The notes under the pieces: model-generated | The model's database searches: none | Seen by the model: the letters and a program-made list of their open reading frames with translations, nothing else | What the model was told of the DNA's origin: nothing | In this document: positions 8,137-18,053 of the stretch, piece after piece | Layout of the letters: each line of letters begins with the position of its first letter | Numbering within the stretch: the first letter of the stretch is position 1 | Program-made: the position numbers and the translations under genes | Source of the DNA: Sinorhizobium fredii USDA 205 | GTDB lineage: Bacteria; Pseudomonadota; Alphaproteobacteria; Rhizobiales; Rhizobiaceae | Direction: 5' to 3' | Length of the DNA: 64,000 nucleotides | Assembly: GCF_001461695.1 (NCBI RefSeq) | Contig: NZ_AUTC01000024.1 | Span: 158,396-222,395, forward strand

Positions 8137-8805
8137 CTATTGCCGGACAAACTGTATCAATTCGCCCATGTCGTCAAACAGCACGTCGGGATCAAGATTG
8201 GCAAGCGCCTGCCGATGCCGCTCGTTTCGGGCATGGCTGGCGCCCGCGAAGGCAAAGACCCGCATGCCCGCCGCCTTGGCCGCCTCGATGCCGGCCGGAC
8301 TGTCCTCGACGACGATGCAATTGGCCGGGGCGTAACCCATTTGCGCACTCGCATGCAGGAAGAGATCGGGCGCCGGCTTGCCGTGCGTCACCATGGTGGC
8401 GCTGAAGATATGCGGCTCGAAGAGATCGATGAGACCGGTCACGGTCAGCGACAGGCGGATACGCTCCGGCTGGCTTGAAGAAGCGACGCAGCAGGCTGCA
8501 TCAAGCTGCTCGACTGCCTGGCGTATGCCGGGAACGGCCTTCAGCTCCTGTCGGAAGCGCGCATAGAGCCGCATCCGCATTGCTTCGAGAAATGCGGTGT
8601 CGGTCGCAAGCCCGTACTCGTCATGCAGGATTGCCGACATGCTCTGGAGGCTGCGGCCAAGGAAGCGCTCGCTCGCCTCCTCCGTCGTCATCGAAACGCC
8701 GGCTGCGTCCAGCACCTCGACCAGCACGCCGAGCGAGATCGGTTCGCTGTCCACAAGCACGCCGTCGCAGTCGAAAATGACCAGTCTGGAGGCGTGCTCC
8801 GCCAT
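8137..8805 (-). CDS. HAD-superfamily sugar-phosphate phosphatase (beta-phosphoglucomutase-like)
   Basis: Predicted HAD subfamily IA hydrolase of 222 residues. The nucleophile motif DCDGVLVDSEP is at about residues 11-21, motif II is CVASSSQPERI, motif III lysine is in HGKPAPDLFL and motif IV is CIVVEDSPAGIEAA. It likely dephosphorylates a small sugar or polyol phosphate, or isomerises a sugar phosphate; the exact substrate cannot be told. The ATG at 8805 follows GGGGAATAACC and lies 2 bases after the mtlK stop, so translation is coupled; the longer frame to 8868 overlaps mtlK and is not used. Members of this family are common in sorbitol/mannitol operons of rhizobia. Confidence 0.8.
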   Translation of the reverse strand: MAEHASRLVIFDCDGVLVDSEPISLGVLVEVLDAAGVSMTTEEASERFLGRSLQSMSAILHDEYGLATDTAFLEAMRMRLYARFRQELKAVPGIRQAVEQLDAACCVASSSQPERIRLSLTVTGLIDLFEPHIFSATMVTHGKPAPDLFLHASAQMGYAPANCIVVEDSPAGIEAAKAAGMRVFAFAGASHARNERHRQALANLDPDVLFDDMGELIQFVRQ

Positions 8806-8807
8806 GG

Positions 8808-10292
8808 TTATTCCCCGAGTTTGTCGTCCAGATAAAGTTGCAGCGTAGCGCGCGTACCCTTTTCCCAAAGTGTTTTCAAGGCATGGGCAAAACGGCGGCG
8901 AAAGAGGTCGGAACGCGCGACGTCTCCGAAAATGTCGGAAAGCGCGAGGAAGGCCATCGGATCGTCCTTGGCCGCCCGCGCCGCCGCCTGCAATCGGTCG
9001 GCGCTCGCATCGTTGAAAACGATGTCCCTGCCGCTATCGGACTTGCCGGCGAAATACCGGCACCACAGCGCCGAGACGAGAGAGAGCCCGACCACGTCCT
9101 CGCCGCGGCGCAGGCGATCGGCGGTCGACGGCAGGATGAACTTCGGCTGCCGGTTCGAGCCGTCCTGTGCCAGCCGGGCGATCGTGTCGGCGATCTTCGG
9201 ATTGGCGAAGCGAGTCTCGATCAGCTTGCAATAGTCCTTCAGGTCCGTATCCGGCACCGGCGGGATGACCGGGATGATCTCTTCCTGTTCCAGCTTGGCG
9301 AGGAAAGCGCGGATCAGCGGCTCCTCCATCGCCTCATGGACGAAATGAATGTCGAGAAGCGCCGCCGGGTAGGCAATCGCCGCGTGTCCGCCATTGAGAA
9401 TGCGGATCTTCATGTGCTCATAGGGCGCGACGTCAGGCACGAACTGCACGCCGACTTTCTCGAGCGCCGGGCGACCCTGCGGGAAATGGTCCTCCAGCAC
9501 CCACTGCTTGAACTCTTCGCAAAAGACCGGCCAGGCATCGTCGATGCCATAATCCGAAGCGACGAAGCCGATCTCGCGATCCCCCGTCGCTGGCGTGATG
9601 CGGTCGACCATGCCGTTCGGAAAGGCGACATTCGCATCGATCCAGTCGGCGAAAGCCGGGTCCGAAAGGCGTGCCAGACCGGAAACGGCCGCATGGGTCA
9701 CTTCGCCATTGCCGGGAATATTGTCGCAGGACATGACAGTGAAGGGCGGTATGCCCCGCACCCTGCGTTCGGCAAGGCCGGCCAGGATGAGACCGAAGAC
9801 CGTCTTCGGCGATGTCGGGTTGCGAGCATCCTCGACGATCGCCGCGTGGGCCGGATTGAACGCGCCCGAGGCCGGATCGATGAAATAGCCGCCCTCGGTG
9901 ATGGTCAGCGAAACGATGCGGATATGCGGGCTCGCCAATTGTGCCACGATGGCCGTAACATCGCCGGGCTTGAGATAGGCTATCATCGCACCGGTGACAT
10001 GCGCGCCGGTGCGGTTGTTGTCCTGCTCGACCACCGTGGTCAGAAAGTCCTGCGCCTCGAGCTTGGCGCGCATCACCTCGTCGGATGGAAGGACACCGGC
10101 ACCGATGATCGCCCAATCGTGATCGCGCCCAAGATTGAAGAGATCGTCGAGATAGACGGCCTGATGAGCGCGATGAAAGTTGCCGACGCCAAAGTGGACG
10201 ATGCCGGCTCGAAGAGCATGCCGATCATAGTTCGGGACGCCAGCCTTGGGCTTGATCGCGCCGAGCGTCGCAAGCGAGAGTTTCGTCGTCAT
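8808..10292 (-). CDS. mtlK: Mannitol 2-dehydrogenase (polyol long-chain dehydrogenase)
   Basis: NAD-dependent oxidation of D-mannitol to D-fructose, and often D-arabitol to D-xylulose, in the cytoplasm. The 494-residue size is normal for the zinc-independent polyol-specific long-chain dehydrogenases. Visible motifs are the nucleotide-binding FGVGNFHRAHQAVYLD near residue 34, the catalytic Lys-Asn-His pattern in KIRILNGGHAAIAY near 300 and LSCDNIPGNG-like SCDNIPGNG near 190. It lies 37 bases downstream of smoS in the smoEFGK-smoS-mtlK operon, matching the S. meliloti polyol locus as remembered. The product fructose would enter central metabolism through fructokinase encoded elsewhere. Confidence 0.92.
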   Translation of the reverse strand: MTTKLSLATLGAIKPKAGVPNYDRHALRAGIVHFGVGNFHRAHQAVYLDDLFNLGRDHDWAIIGAGVLPSDEVMRAKLEAQDFLTTVVEQDNNRTGAHVTGAMIAYLKPGDVTAIVAQLASPHIRIVSLTITEGGYFIDPASGAFNPAHAAIVEDARNPTSPKTVFGLILAGLAERRVRGIPPFTVMSCDNIPGNGEVTHAAVSGLARLSDPAFADWIDANVAFPNGMVDRITPATGDREIGFVASDYGIDDAWPVFCEEFKQWVLEDHFPQGRPALEKVGVQFVPDVAPYEHMKIRILNGGHAAIAYPAALLDIHFVHEAMEEPLIRAFLAKLEQEEIIPVIPPVPDTDLKDYCKLIETRFANPKIADTIARLAQDGSNRQPKFILPSTADRLRRGEDVVGLSLVSALWCRYFAGKSDSGRDIVFNDASADRLQAAARAAKDDPMAFLALSDIFGDVARSDLFRRRFAHALKTLWEKGTRATLQLYLDDKLGE

Positions 10293-10329
10293 CCTAACAG
10301 TCCTTTCGAACCCATCCTTCGGACCGGTT

Positions 10330-11099
10330 TCAGCTCATCCATTGTCCGCCATCGACGTTGTAGGTCTGTGCAACCACGTAGTCGCTTTCGGAAGAAGCGA
10401 GGAAAATCGCCATGCCGGTCAGATCTTCGGCCGTGCCCATACGGCCGTAAGGGACCGCCTCGCCTACCAGCCGCTTTTTCTCGCCAAGGGGACGGTTCTC
10501 GTATTTGGCGAACAGCGCATCGACGCCGTCCCAATGCTCGCCGTCGACGACGCCCGGGGCGATGGCATTCACATTGATGCGGTGCTTGACGAGGTCGAGC
10601 CCGGCAGACTGGGTGAGGCTGATGACCGCCGCCTTCGTCGCGCAATAGACCCCGACCAGAGCCTCACCCCGCCGGCCCGCCTGGCTCGCCATATTGATGA
10701 TCTTGCCGCCCCGCCCCTGCGCGATCATCTGCTTCGCCGCCGACTGCAGCGTGAAGAGCGTGCCGGCGACGTTGATCGAGAAGAGCCGCTCATAGCTTTC
10801 GCGCGTGATCTCGACGATCGGCGCGAGATCGAAGAGCGCCGCATTGTTGACGAGGACGTCGAGCCCCCCGGCCTGCCGGACGGCCGCGGCGATCGCCGCA
10901 TCGATTGACTCCTGCCGGGTGACATCCATCTCGACCGGATAGGCCGCCGGCCCGATCTCCGAGGCAGCCTGGCTTGCCCGCTCGATATTGATATCGGCAA
11001 TCGCCACGGTAGCGCCTTCGCGCACATAGGCTTCCGCGAAGGCGCGGCCGATTCCCCGCGCCGATCCGGTGATCAGCGCGCTCTTTCCTTCAAGACGTT

Positions 11100-11103
<4 letters not shown>
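10330..11103 (-). CDS. smoS: Sorbitol dehydrogenase SmoS (SDR family)
   Basis: Short-chain dehydrogenase of 257 residues that oxidises D-sorbitol to D-fructose and, in relatives, galactitol to D-tagatose. The Rossmann motif [11 protein letters not shown] is at about residues 12-22, the NNA motif is VLVNNAALF near 88, and the catalytic Ser and Tyr-X3-Lys are in MASQAGRRG and YCATKAAV near 153. The ATG at 11103 overlaps the smoK TGA stop (ATGA), so translation is coupled; the longer frame to 11292 lies inside smoK and is rejected. Length, family and operon position agree with characterised SmoS enzymes of Rhodobacter and Sinorhizobium. Confidence 0.92.
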
Positions 11104-12101
<998 letters not shown>

Positions 12102-12112
12102 GAGTCTGACCC

Positions 12113-12943
12113 TTATTTGACCGCGCCGAAGGTGAGGCCGCGTACCAACTGCTTCTGCGAGAACCAGCCGAGAATGAGGATGGGGGCGATCGCCATCGTC
12201 GAGGCCGCCGACAGCTTCGCGTAGAAGAGGCCTTCGGGGCTCGAATAGGAGGCGATGAAGGCAGTCAGAGGCGCCGCCTTTGCCGCGCTCAGGTTCAAGG
12301 TCCAGAACGCTTCGTTCCAAGCGAGGATGATGTTGAGGAGCAACGTCGAGGCGATGCCGGGGATCGCCATCGGCGTCAGCACGTAGATGATCTCCTTGGC
12401 AAGCGAGGCCCCGTCCATGCGGGCTGCTTCGAGGATCTCCCCCGGGATCTCCTTGAAATAGGTGTAGAGCATCCAGATGATGATCGGCAGGTTGATGAGC
12501 GTCAGCACGATCACCAGTCCGGTGCGCGTGTCGAGCAGCCCCGTATTGCGGAATATCAGATACATCGGCACCAGCACGCCGACCGGCGGCATCATCTTGG
12601 TGGAGAGCATCCACATCAGGACGTCCTTGGTGCGTTTTGTCGGCGAGAAGGCCATCGCCCAGGCGGACGGAATGGCGATCAGGAGGCCGAGCAGCGTCGA
12701 GCCGAAGGAGATCACCACCGAGTTCATGAAGTGCTTGAAGTAGTCCGAGCGGCTTTGCACCTCGAAATAGTTCTCGGTCGTCCAATCGAAGAACAGGAAG
12801 GCCGGTGGCGAGGCGATCGCCTGCGCCTCGGTCTTGAAGCTCGTCAGGAAGGTCCAGAGGATCGGAAAGAAGATCAGGATGCCGATCGTCCAGGCGACGG
12901 CCGTGGTGACCAGTTTGCGCTGGGTCGAGACATTGCGTGCCAT
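12113..12943 (-). CDS. smoG: Polyol ABC transporter permease SmoG
   Basis: Inner-membrane permease of the MalG type, 276 residues with six predicted transmembrane segments, the first being [20 protein letters not shown]. The EAA coupling loop appears as [17 protein letters not shown] near residue 180, the contact for SmoK. It pairs with SmoF, whose stop lies only 3 bases upstream, and smoK follows by 11 bases. Length and motif are normal for the family. Import of sorbitol and mannitol is inferred from the adjacent dehydrogenases and from the remembered S. meliloti smoEFGK operon. Confidence 0.92.
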   Translation of the reverse strand: MARNVSTQRKLVTTAVAWTIGILIFFPILWTFLTSFKTEAQAIASPPAFLFFDWTTENYFEVQSRSDYFKHFMNSVVISFGSTLLGLLIAIPSAWAMAFSPTKRTKDVLMWMLSTKMMPPVGVLVPMYLIFRNTGLLDTRTGLVIVLTLINLPIIIWMLYTYFKEIPGEILEAARMDGASLAKEIIYVLTPMAIPGIASTLLLNIILAWNEAFWTLNLSAAKAAPLTAFIASYSSPEGLFYAKLSAASTMAIAPILILGWFSQKQLVRGLTFGAVK

Positions 12944-12946
12944 TGT

Positions 12947-13819
12947 TCAAGCCTCCAGCGTCTTGCCGATCATGCGCATCAGGAAGAATGCGACGATGTT
13001 GGCGAGGATGACTGCGATGATGCCGCCGGCGGATGCACCGCCCACGTCGAACTGCAGGAGTGCCTGCGCATAGACCAGGAAGGTCAGGTTCGTGCTCTGG
13101 GTGCCGGGGCCGCCATTGGTGGTGACGAGGATTTCCGCGAAGACCGACAGCAGGAAGATCGTCTGGATGAGGATGACGACGGTGATGGCGCGCGAAAGAT
13201 GCGGCAGGACGAGATAGATGAACCGGCTCAAGGCACCGGCGCCGTCCATCTGCGCCGCCTCCTTCTGCTCTTCGTCAAGCGACTGCAGCGCCGTGAGCAG
13301 AATGAGCGTCGCGAAGGGCAGCCATTGCCAGGCGACGATCAGGATGATCGAAAAGAGCGGCGCGTTGGCAAGAAAGTCGAAGGGCTGCAGGCCGACGAGC
13401 TTGGCGAGCCAGGCGAAGAGCCCGTTCACCGGGTTCATGAACATGTTCTTCCAGACGAGCGCCGCGACCGTCGGCATGATCAGGAAGGGCGCGATCACCA
13501 GGATCCGCACGATCCCCTGCCCGAACATCGGCTGGTCGAGCAGCAGCGCAAGCCCAATGCCGCCGACGACCGTGATGAAGAGCACGCCGAGCACGATCGC
13601 GAGCGTGTTGAAGACGGCCTGGAAGAAGGCCGGATCCGTCAGAAAATAGGTGTAGTTACTAAGGCCCGCGAACTCCTCCATGCCCGGCATCAGCAGGTTG
13701 TAGCGCAGGAGCGAGAAATAGACCGTCAGCGCCAGCGGCACGACCATCCAGGCCAGAAGCAGAAGCACAGACGGTGCGATCATCAGCCGCGCGGCGGAGC
13801 GGGTATGCAAGGTCGCCAT
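12947..13819 (-). CDS. smoF: Polyol ABC transporter permease SmoF
   Basis: MalF-type inner-membrane permease, about 290 residues and six predicted transmembrane segments starting at [20 protein letters not shown]. The coupling loop is [21 protein letters not shown] near residue 190. The frame permits an ATG at 13831, but the ATG at 13819 follows GGGGGACGCC at suitable spacing and was chosen. It lies downstream of smoE across a 194-base gap that holds a strong hairpin with a T-run, so expression is probably lower than that of the binding protein. Confidence 0.9.
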   Translation of the reverse strand: MATLHTRSAARLMIAPSVLLLLAWMVVPLALTVYFSLLRYNLLMPGMEEFAGLSNYTYFLTDPAFFQAVFNTLAIVLGVLFITVVGGIGLALLLDQPMFGQGIVRILVIAPFLIMPTVAALVWKNMFMNPVNGLFAWLAKLVGLQPFDFLANAPLFSIILIVAWQWLPFATLILLTALQSLDEEQKEAAQMDGAGALSRFIYLVLPHLSRAITVVILIQTIFLLSVFAEILVTTNGGPGTQSTNLTFLVYAQALLQFDVGGASAGGIIAVILANIVAFFLMRMIGKTLEA

Positions 13820-13904
13820 GGCGTCCCCCATGTGGTGTCAACGCTGGTTCCAAAAGAGGCATGCGCATCGTGCGCGCCAAACGCGCTCGCAAAGCCAAAA
13901 AAGT

Positions 13905-13958
13905 CAGAGCGGGACTTGGGCCGAAGGCGGGCTACGCCCCTTTCCTCGTCCCGCTCTG
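13905..13958 (-). terminator. Attenuating terminator between smoE and smoF
   Basis: An 11-bp perfect stem (CAGAGCGGGAC / GTCCCGCTCTG) enclosing a smaller GGGC...GCCC hairpin. On the minus strand it is followed by ACTTTTTTGGC. Position between the binding-protein gene and the permease genes suggests partial termination, giving excess SmoE. Confidence 0.75.
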
Positions 13959-14013
13959 GAGGTGGCCGGAGCTGCCGGCCGTTTCCGGACAGCACCCCGG
14001 CCCCTTGGGAGCC

Positions 14014-15324
14014 TCACTTGATATAACCGGCCTTGGTCATCTCACGCGTGGCCAGTTGCTGCGCACTGGCAAGCGCCTGATCGACACTCATCTGACCGGC
14101 GAGCGCGGCCGAGAACACCTGGCCGACCGCCGTGCCAAGTCCCTGGAATTCAGGAATTGCCACGAACTGCACGCCGACATAGGGCACGGGCTTGACCGCC
14201 GGGTTCTTCGGGTCGGCCGCGTTGATCGAGTCGAGCGTCATCTTCGCGAACGGCGCCGCCTTCTGGTATTCCGGGTTCTCATAGAGAGACTTGCGGGTAC
14301 CGGGAGGCACGTTCGCCCAGCCCTCCTTCTCGGCGACAAGCTTCAGATAGTCCTTGCCGGTTGCCCAGGCGATGAACTTCTGCGCCGCATCCGCCTTCTG
14401 CGAGCCCGCCGGGATCCCGAGGCTCCAGGCCCAGAGCCAGTTGCCGCGCTTGCCCAAGCCGGTGTCGGGGGCGAGAGCAAAGCCCACCTTGTCGGCGACC
14501 GTAGATTCATGCGGATTGGTCACGAAGGAGGCGGCCACTGTTGCGTCGATCCACATGCCGCACTTGCCGGTCTGGAACAGCGCCAGGTTTTCGTTGAAAC
14601 CGTTGGAGGAGGCGCCGGGCGGGCCGGCATCGTTCATCAGCTTGACGTAGAAATCGAGGGCGTTCTTCCATTCCGGCTGGTCGAACTGCGGCTTCCAGTT
14701 CTCGTCGAACCAGCGCGCCCCGAAGGCATTGGCGGTCGCGGTGAGGAACGCCATGTTCTCGCCCCAGCCGGCCTTGCCGCGCAGGCAGATGCCATAGATT
14801 TCATTATTCTTGTCGGTGATCTTGCGGGCGGCGTCCGCGATGAACTCCCAGTTCGGCGCCTCGGGCATGGTGAGCCCGGCCTTCTCGAAGAGATCCTTGC
14901 GATACATGACCATCGAGCTCTCGCCGTAGAACGGCGCGGCATAGAGCTTGTCGTCAACGGTGAGGCCGCTGCGGATCGCCGGCAGCAGGTCATCGACGTC
15001 ATAGTCGGGGCCGAGCTTGTCGAGTGGCAGAAGCCAGCCCTGCTTGGCCCAGATCGGCACTTCATAGGTGCCGATCGTCATGATGTCGTACTGGCCGCCC
15101 TTGGTGGCGATATCGGTCGTCACGCGCTGGCGCAGCACGTTTTCCTCGAGCGTCACCCATTCGAGCTGAATGTCAGGATTTTTCGACGTGAAGTCGTCCG
15201 CCAGCTTCTGCATCCGGATCATGTCGCCGTTGTTCACGGTCGCAATGGTCAGGGTCTCTGCTTGGGCCAGGCCTGCCAGAGCGACTGCCGAGCACGTGCC
15301 CAGCAGGAAAGTTCTCAAATTCAT
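14014..15324 (-). CDS. smoE: Polyol-binding periplasmic protein SmoE
   Basis: Extracellular solute-binding protein family 1, 436 residues. A Sec signal peptide (about residues 1-22, ending in GLAQA before ETLTIATV) marks periplasmic export. The mature protein has the family features QKLADDFTSKNPDIQLEW, MYRKDLFEKAGLT and GKCGMWIDATVAA, and the length is normal. It delivers sorbitol/mannitol-type polyols to SmoFGK. It is the first gene of the operon, with about 200 bases to the upstream regulator gene; an inverted TTACTCA pair in that gap is a candidate operator. Confidence 0.9.
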   Translation of the reverse strand: MNLRTFLLGTCSAVALAGLAQAETLTIATVNNGDMIRMQKLADDFTSKNPDIQLEWVTLEENVLRQRVTTDIATKGGQYDIMTIGTYEVPIWAKQGWLLPLDKLGPDYDVDDLLPAIRSGLTVDDKLYAAPFYGESSMVMYRKDLFEKAGLTMPEAPNWEFIADAARKITDKNNEIYGICLRGKAGWGENMAFLTATANAFGARWFDENWKPQFDQPEWKNALDFYVKLMNDAGPPGASSNGFNENLALFQTGKCGMWIDATVAASFVTNPHESTVADKVGFALAPDTGLGKRGNWLWAWSLGIPAGSQKADAAQKFIAWATGKDYLKLVAEKEGWANVPPGTRKSLYENPEYQKAAPFAKMTLDSINAADPKNPAVKPVPYVGVQFVAIPEFQGLGTAVGQVFSAALAGQMSVDQALASAQQLATREMTKAGYIK

Positions 15325-15371
15325 CGACTTCCTCCCAGAAGAAATTGAGCATTTGCCTTGCTCGTGGGCAA

Positions 15372-15452
15372 TTACTCACTTTTCCCCGAAAAATGTCAAT
15401 GCGCATTCGTCGCTGCGACGCAACGAACACGCTAAGCGCCTGTATTGAGTAA
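15372..15452 (-). promoter_or_regulatory. Candidate operator half-sites upstream of smoE
   Basis: TTACTCA at 15372-15378 and its reverse complement TGAGTAA at 15446-15452 flank about 67 bases in the smoE promoter region. The layout could support looping by the neighbouring SorC-type regulator. This is suggestive only. Confidence 0.3.
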
Positions 15453-15521
15453 CTTTTTTCTACAGTCGAGGATTTGCGCGGACGCGGGCGTTTCGACGAA
15501 TCGTACGGCCTCAGGGCCAGC

Positions 15522-16481
15522 TTATGCGCCGAGCAGATACTCGGCCGTCGTCTCATCGGTGATGAGGCCGTTGATGATCCGGCCCTTCAAGGCTGCGCTG
15601 AGCGCCTCGTATTTGCGCTTGCCCTTGGCGATGCCGATCACCGAGGCGCGGTCGCGCGGCGGCAGCGGCACGGAGGCGACGCGCTCGTTGATGCTGCCGG
15701 TGAGCAAGGCACCGTCGTGGTCGAACATCCAGCCGCAAATCTCGCCGGCAGCGCCCGCCGCCATTAGCCGCGCCATCTCCTCCCGTGCAAGGAACCCGTC
15801 CTCGCAAAGCGGCGCATTCGGCCCGAGTTCGCCGACGCCGACAAAGGCAGCATCGGCCTCGGCGCCGAGTTCCAGGGCCATCCTGACAAGGCTCTGCTTG
15901 TGCAGCACTTCGCGCTCCTCGGCCGACGAGACGAGCACCGGCAGGGGCATCGGGAAATGCCGCGCATTGATGGTGTCCGCCATGCTGAAGATGACGTTGT
16001 AGTAGGCGGCCGAACCGTCGAGCCGAATATTGCCGGTGAGAGACACGACACGGTGTTGCGGGCACTCCATCGAAGGCAATTGGTCGATCGTCGCCTTCAA
16101 AGTCCGCCCCGTGCCGATGGCGAGCACGACCGGATCGGTCGATTTCAGCCAGCGCTCGATCTCTGCCGCCCCGGCTTCCGCGATGCCTACAGTCGTCGAA
16201 CTCGATCCTGGATCGCTCGGCACGACGTCGACATGCCGAAGCTCGTACTTCTCCCTGAGCCGCGCCGCGGCTTCGAGGCAGGCGGCGATCGGGTGATCGA
16301 GCCGCACCTTGATCAGCCGCTCGGCCATGGCGAGCGATACGAGGCGCTGCGCCGATTGGCGCGAAATTCCCATGATCGACGCAATCTCGTCCTGCGTCCG
16401 TCCGGCCACATAGTACAGCCAGCCAGCCCGAGCCGCATCGTCCAGCCTGTTATTGCTCTCCGCCCTGCGCGCCATCGTCAC
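15522..16481 (-). CDS. SorC-family sugar-binding transcriptional regulator of the polyol operon
   Basis: Regulator of 319 residues with an N-terminal helix-turn-helix (about 20-60, YYVAGRTQDEIASIMGISRQSAQRL) and a C-terminal sugar-phosphate-sensing domain of the SorC/DeoR-GlpR isomerase-like fold (VVLAIGTGRTLKATIDQL, DAAFVGVGELG). It lies just upstream of smoE in the same orientation and probably controls smoEFGK-smoS-mtlK in response to a polyol or its phosphate. Start choice: a GTG at 16481 has AAGGAG at 5-base spacing, and an ATG two codons on has 11-base spacing; the GTG is kept. The divergent preT gene shares the upstream region. Confidence 0.87.
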   Translation of the reverse strand: MTMARRAESNNRLDDAARAGWLYYVAGRTQDEIASIMGISRQSAQRLVSLAMAERLIKVRLDHPIAACLEAAARLREKYELRHVDVVPSDPGSSSTTVGIAEAGAAEIERWLKSTDPVVLAIGTGRTLKATIDQLPSMECPQHRVVSLTGNIRLDGSAAYYNVIFSMADTINARHFPMPLPVLVSSAEEREVLHKQSLVRMALELGAEADAAFVGVGELGPNAPLCEDGFLAREEMARLMAAGAAGEICGWMFDHDGALLTGSINERVASVPLPPRDRASVIGIAKGKRKYEALSAALKGRIINGLITDETTAEYLLGA

Positions 16482-16600
16482 CGAGTCTCCTTGCCTCGAT
16501 TTGCTGCCACTATTTGCCTTGCACTGTCAAACAAGCGCAAAACCACACCGCAGGCAAAAACACCCGCAGCACGCAGAATCGCGGAAAACGCGACCAAAAT

Positions 16601-16616
16601 TTTACCGTTTGATAAA
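16601..16616 (+). promoter_or_regulatory. Weak RutR-like palindrome upstream of preT
   Basis: TTTACCG-TT-TGATAAA differs from the RutR box TTGACCA-NN-TGGTCAA at four positions but keeps the spacing and the outer symmetry. It lies about 53 bases before preT. Low confidence without binding data. Confidence 0.3.
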
Positions 16617-16668
16617 AAAATAAAGCGTGTTACCGTTTCCTATCCTGAGGATACATTGGGAGCCAAAA

Positions 16669-18030
16669 ATGGGAACGACGCAATCTGGGATTCTTCACGG
16701 GCGACTGCCGCTCGCGGAGTACGAAGCCAATTTCTCCGACCTCCATCCGCCACTCGACAAGCACGAAGCGCTGGTCGCCGCGGACCGCTGTTATTTCTGT
16801 CATGACGCGCCTTGCATGACGGCCTGTCCCACCTCCATCGACATCCCGTTGTTCATTCGGCAGATCGCGACGGGCAATCCGATCGGCTCGGCAAAGACCA
16901 TCTTCGACCAGAATATCCTGGGCGGCATGTGCGCCCGCGTCTGTCCCACCGAAACGCTCTGCGAGCAGGCCTGCGTGCGCAACACGGCGGAGGAGCGCCC
17001 GGTCGAGATCGGGCGCCTGCAGCGCTATTCGACCGACGTCGCGATGCGGGAGAACAAGCAGTTCTATGCGCGCGCCGCCGCTACGGGGCGCCGGATCGCC
17101 GTCGTCGGTGCGGGGCCGGCGAGCCTTGCCTGCGCCCACAGGCTGGCCGTCAAGGGCCACGACGTCGTCATCTACGACGCGCGCGAAAAGTCCGGCGGCC
17201 TCAACGAATACGGCATCGCCGCCTACAAGACGGTGGACGATTTTGCCCAGAAGGAAGTCGACTACGTCCTGTCGATCGGTGGCATCGAAGTGCGCCACGG
17301 CCAGGCCCTCGGCCGCGATTTCTCGCTTGCCGACCTGACCGAACAATATGATGCCGTCTTTCTCGGTCTCGGCCTTGCCGGCGTCAACGCGCTCCGGATC
17401 GAGGGCGAGAATGCCGAGGGCGTCGAGGATGCGGTCGACTTCATTGCGGCGCTGCGCCAGTCGAAGACCAAGGCCGACATCCCCGTCGGTCGTCGTGTCG
17501 TGGTGCTCGGCGGCGGCATGACCGCGATCGACGCCGCCGTCCAAGCGAAATTGCTCGGTGCCGAGGAAGTGACGATCTGCTACCGGCGCGGCAAGGAGCA
17601 CATGAACGCCTCCGAATTCGAACAGGACCTGGCAGCATCCAAGGGCGTCACCATCCGCCACTGGCTGCAGCCGAAGCGTATTGCCGTGAAGGACGGCAAG
17701 GTCGCCGGCATCGAGCTCGAATACACCGCCCTTGAGGACGGCAAGCTGACGACGACCGGGGAAACGGGTATCATTGCCGCTGAACAAATCTTCAAGGCGA
17801 TCGGCCAGACCTTCCAGGCCTCCGGCCTTGGTGCCTTGCAGATGGAGAGCGGACGCATCGTCGTCGATGCAGCAGGCCGCACCTCGCTCGCCAAGATCTG
17901 GGCGGGCGGCGACTGCGTGCTCGGCGGAGAGGACCTGACGGTTTCCGCCGTCGCGATGGGCCGCGATTGCGCCGAATCGATCAACCAGGCCCTCGCCGCG
18001 GACGCCCCGCTGGCGAGCGCCGTTGCCTGA
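16669..18030 (+). CDS. preT: NAD(P)-dependent dihydropyrimidine dehydrogenase subunit PreT
   Basis: Flavin/iron-sulfur subunit that passes electrons between NAD(P)H and PreA in reduction of uracil and thymine to their dihydro forms. The 453-residue protein is GltD-like. Cysteine clusters CYFCHDAPCMTACP and CARVCPTETLCEQAC lie in the first 110 residues, an FAD-binding GAGPASLACA near 130, and an NAD(P)-binding VLGGGMTAIDAA near 275. The frame extends upstream to 16627, but the ATG at 16669 follows TTGGGAGCC and fits the family N-terminus. preA follows after 23 bases. It diverges from the polyol regulator gene. Confidence 0.92.
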   Translation: MGTTQSGILHGRLPLAEYEANFSDLHPPLDKHEALVAADRCYFCHDAPCMTACPTSIDIPLFIRQIATGNPIGSAKTIFDQNILGGMCARVCPTETLCEQACVRNTAEERPVEIGRLQRYSTDVAMRENKQFYARAAATGRRIAVVGAGPASLACAHRLAVKGHDVVIYDAREKSGGLNEYGIAAYKTVDDFAQKEVDYVLSIGGIEVRHGQALGRDFSLADLTEQYDAVFLGLGLAGVNALRIEGENAEGVEDAVDFIAALRQSKTKADIPVGRRVVVLGGGMTAIDAAVQAKLLGAEEVTICYRRGKEHMNASEFEQDLAASKGVTIRHWLQPKRIAVKDGKVAGIELEYTALEDGKLTTTGETGIIAAEQIFKAIGQTFQASGLGALQMESGRIVVDAAGRTSLAKIWAGGDCVLGGEDLTVSAVAMGRDCAESINQALAADAPLASAVA

Positions 18031-18053
18031 GCAGGATCGAGAGGAAGAGAACA

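Noticed and set aside
6382..8478. Plus-strand frame of 698 codons opposite the FGGY kinase
   Set aside because: It is the antisense shadow of a clearly homologous kinase gene; high GC content leaves the opposite frame open. The translation has no recognisable domain.
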